Source of the DNA: Candidatus Woesearchaeota archaeon
GTDB taxonomy: Archaea > Nanobdellota > Nanobdellia > Woesearchaeales > ARS49
Length of the DNA stretch: 6,839 bases
NCBI GenBank assembly: GCA_019323135.1
Contig: JAHWHT010000056.1
Coordinates: forward strand, 1 to 6,839
Direction of reading: 5' to 3'
In this document: positions 5,978 to 6,839 of the stretch, piece after piece
Layout: every line of letters begins with the position of its first letter
Position numbering within the stretch: position 1 is the first letter of the stretch
The notes under the pieces: model-generated
What the model saw: the letters and a program-made list of their open reading frames with translations, nothing else
Databases searched by the model: none
What the model was told of the DNA's origin: nothing
Program-made: the position numbers and the translations under genes

Positions 5978-6102
5978 GGCAATGACTTGTTTCATTTGCC
6001 AGTAACTCGCAATGGTGCGCTACGTTCTGCTTCTGTAATCACTAATTTACCAGATTTATCTATTCTCACAAGTTACACTAAGAACTCCGCAGGCACCATT
6101 GC
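5978..6102. other. unexplained hairpin-rich intergenic block (candidate ncRNA or regulatory/mobile remnant)
   Basis: The 241-nt gap 5933-6173 contains no convincing gene. Its central part is visibly more GC-rich than the flanking promoters. It holds a short hairpin (GGCAATGA at 5978-5985 against TCATTTGCC at 5992-6000, one bulged T). It also holds a perfect 10-bp inverted repeat, GCAATGGTGC (6009-6018) and GCACCATTGC (6093-6102). Inside that repeat nest two 5-bp pairings (6024-6028 with 6081-6085; 6034-6038 with 6073-6077), so a 94-nt irregular stem-loop can form. No tRNA T-loop, box C/D motif or 5S-like sequence was recognised. TATA-like boxes flank it on both sides, so either strand might be transcribed. 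Function unknown. Confidence 0.45.
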
Positions 6103-6123
6103 TGCCAATAATATAACGAAAGG

Positions 6124-6137
6124 TTTATATATATAAA
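6124..6137 (+). promoter_or_regulatory. BRE/TATA promoter of the membrane-protein operon
   Basis: TTTATATATATAAA is a strong, palindromic archaeal TATA element, preceded by purine-rich CGAAAGG (6117-6123), a good BRE, which sets the rightward direction. The start site is predicted near 6154-6157, giving a leader of about 18-20 nt. Because the TATA box is palindromic it could also fire leftward into the 5978-6102 block, but the BRE-like bases on that side are less convincing. Confidence 0.7.
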
Positions 6138-6161
6138 AGAGAATTTTTTGTGTAGAAAAAA

Positions 6162-6167
6162 GAAGGT
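6162..6167 (+). promoter_or_regulatory. probable Shine-Dalgarno for the first membrane-protein gene
   Basis: GAAGGT ends 6 nt before the ATG at 6174, a partial match to the anti-Shine-Dalgarno at normal spacing. Together with the predicted leader it supports this start codon. The asnS and translin genes appear leaderless instead. Confidence 0.5.
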
Positions 6168-6173
6168 ATAGAA

Positions 6174-6740
6174 ATGGCATCAATATTAGGTAATGTAATC
6201 GGATTTCTGCAAAAGATAGGTATTTATGACGTTGTTCTACCGTTCTTGCTCACATTCACAATTGTATTTGCAATACTAGAAAAAACAAAGATATTAGGAA
6301 CAGAAGTAATACAGGGAACAACCTACACAAAGAAAAACTTGAATGCAATGGTTGCGTTTGTAATCGGCTTTTTAGTGATTGCATCAGGCAAAATAGTTGC
6401 AGCAATAACACAAGTCTCATCACAAATAATCATCTTACTGCTATTATCTGTGTTCTTCTTGATGCTGGTAGGAACATTCTATGGCAAAGATGAAGATGTA
6501 GCATTGACTGGAACCTGGAAATGGATATTTATGACCATCATGTTCATAGGAATTGTGTTCATCTTTCTTCATGCAATCAAAATAGACTCAGGAAACAGCT
6601 GGCTAGAGGTATTTATTGGATTAATAAGTCAATTCTGGACTAGTACAGCAGTAGCATCAATAATATTAATCATAGGAGTTGTAGTATTTGTGTGGCTGAT
6701 GGTATCGCCACCAAAAATAGGAAAAGATAAATCAACATAA
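6174..6740 (+). CDS. conserved-type polytopic membrane protein of unknown function (five predicted helices)
   Basis: A 188-residue protein that I do not recognise by function. Hydrophobic segments near residues 17-36, 56-79, 83-103, 115-135 and 157-177 suggest five transmembrane helices; residues 142-154 may be an amphipathic or re-entrant stretch. Distinctive are IYDVVLPFLLTFTIVFAILE (17-36) followed by KTKILG (37-42), and KKNLNAMVAFVIGFLVIASG (53-72). The C-terminal tail (PPKIGKDKST) is short and basic, as expected for a cytoplasmic end. There is no cleavable signal peptide, lipobox or enzymatic motif. The ATG has a TATA promoter and a Shine-Dalgarno-like GAAGGT upstream. The next gene starts 23 nt after its stop and begins with a similar segment (LQKIGIYDV here, LQQWGFFDV there), so the two look like tandem paralogues, possibly subunits of one membrane complex. 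That role is inference only. Confidence 0.85.
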   Translation: MASILGNVIGFLQKIGIYDVVLPFLLTFTIVFAILEKTKILGTEVIQGTTYTKKNLNAMVAFVIGFLVIASGKIVAAITQVSSQIIILLLLSVFFLMLVGTFYGKDEDVALTGTWKWIFMTIMFIGIVFIFLHAIKIDSGNSWLEVFIGLISQFWTSTAVASIILIIGVVVFVWLMVSPPKIGKDKST

Positions 6741-6751
6741 AATATAATCAA

Positions 6752-6756
6752 GAGGT
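6752..6756 (+). promoter_or_regulatory. Shine-Dalgarno for the second membrane-protein gene
   Basis: GAGGT lies 7 nt before the ATG at 6764 and is the clearest ribosome binding site in the window. It sits in the 23-nt gap of the operon and fixes the start of the truncated gene. Confidence 0.7.
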
Positions 6757-6763
6757 ACAAAAA

Positions 6764-6839
6764 ATGTTATTCCAATACGGCGGAAGTGCGTTCACAAACA
6801 TATTTTACGATTTACAGCAGTGGGGCTTTTTTGACGTAC
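6764..6839 (+). CDS. N-terminal fragment of a second membrane protein, probable paralogue of the preceding gene
   Basis: Twenty-five codons are visible from ATG at 6764 before the window ends, with no stop. Residues 17-25 (LQQWGFFDV) match residues 12-20 of the preceding protein (LQKIGIYDV): L, Q, G, D and V are identical, and I/F and Y/F are conservative. In the first protein this segment leads directly into transmembrane helix 1, so a similar helix is expected just past the edge. The preceding residues (about 1-16) are uncharged apart from Asp16 and do not look like a classical signal peptide. The start is supported by GAGGT 7 nt upstream and by the 23-nt spacing from the gene before it. 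Function unknown; too little is visible for a family assignment. Confidence 0.7.
   Translation, partial: MLFQYGGSAFTNIFYDLQQWGFFDV

Noticed and set aside
5992..6069. Leftward 25-residue frame from GTG 6069 (RIDKSGKLVITEAERS...) to TGA 5992-5994
   Set aside because: The composition looks protein-like, but it is very short, lacks a ribosome binding site and is preceded by an in-frame TAA at 6075-6073. It could be a coding remnant; homology searching would decide.
5970..6110. tRNA, 5S rRNA or box C/D sRNA in the intergenic block
   Set aside because: No T-loop (GTTCRA-type), CCA-adjacent acceptor stem, 5S-like sequence or properly paired C and D boxes could be found on either strand.
5972..6136. 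Open + frame of 54 codons across the intergenic block, ending TAA at 6134-6136
   Set aside because: It has no ATG (first candidate TTG at 5987), no Shine-Dalgarno, and its end runs into the strong TATA box of the next operon. The protein-like look is not enough for a gene call.
1..6839. CRISPR array, insertion sequence or prophage genes
   Set aside because: No regularly spaced direct repeats, transposase-like frame or terminal inverted repeats with target duplication were seen. The only sizeable inverted repeat is the 10-bp pair at 6009/6093.

Overview
The window looks like part of a small-genome archaeon, most likely of the DPANN type (Woesearchaeota/Pacearchaeota-like). This is inferred from gene content and signals; no 16S or other phylogenetic marker is present. 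The reasons are AT-rich DNA, TATA-box promoters about 26 nt from start codons with little or no leader, an archaeal-type asparaginyl-tRNA synthetase, a translin/TRAX-family protein, a short M29-like aminopeptidase, and bacterial-looking versions of aspartyl-tRNA synthetase and tRNA-guanine transglycosylase. Such mosaics of archaeal and bacterial genes are common in DPANN genomes.

Layout. A leftward pair occupies 1-1848: asnS, followed 10 nt later by a DedA-family membrane protein cut by the window edge. A 51-nt divergent promoter region separates asnS from rightward tgt (1900-3018). Tgt converges on a leftward three-gene operon, its stop codon 4 nt from that of aspS. In transcription order the operon is translin-like gene (5932-5348), M29-like aminopeptidase (5351-4404, ATGA overlap with the translin gene) and aspS (4390-3023). 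The only sizeable non-coding stretch, 5933-6173, holds the two divergent promoters and an unexplained, hairpin-rich and more GC-rich block (5978-6102). To its right a rightward operon begins: a 188-residue five-helix membrane protein, then the first 25 codons of a second protein that appears to be its paralogue.

Function. Four of the eight genes are known or plausible tRNA genes: AsnRS, AspRS, a queuine-type transglycosylase and a possible C3PO-like RNase. In bacteria Tgt modifies G34 of the GUN-anticodon tRNAs, which include tRNA-Asn and tRNA-Asp, the substrates of the two flanking synthetases. The aminopeptidase would act in peptide turnover, DedA in membrane lipid or proton-linked homeostasis, and the tandem membrane proteins are of unknown function.

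Most worth a second look: the structured intergenic block, the transglycosylase placed between AsnRS and AspRS, the AspRS that lacks the GAD insertion, the symmetric divergent promoter, and the tandem paralogous membrane proteins. No CRISPR array, insertion sequence, tRNA or rRNA gene was seen.
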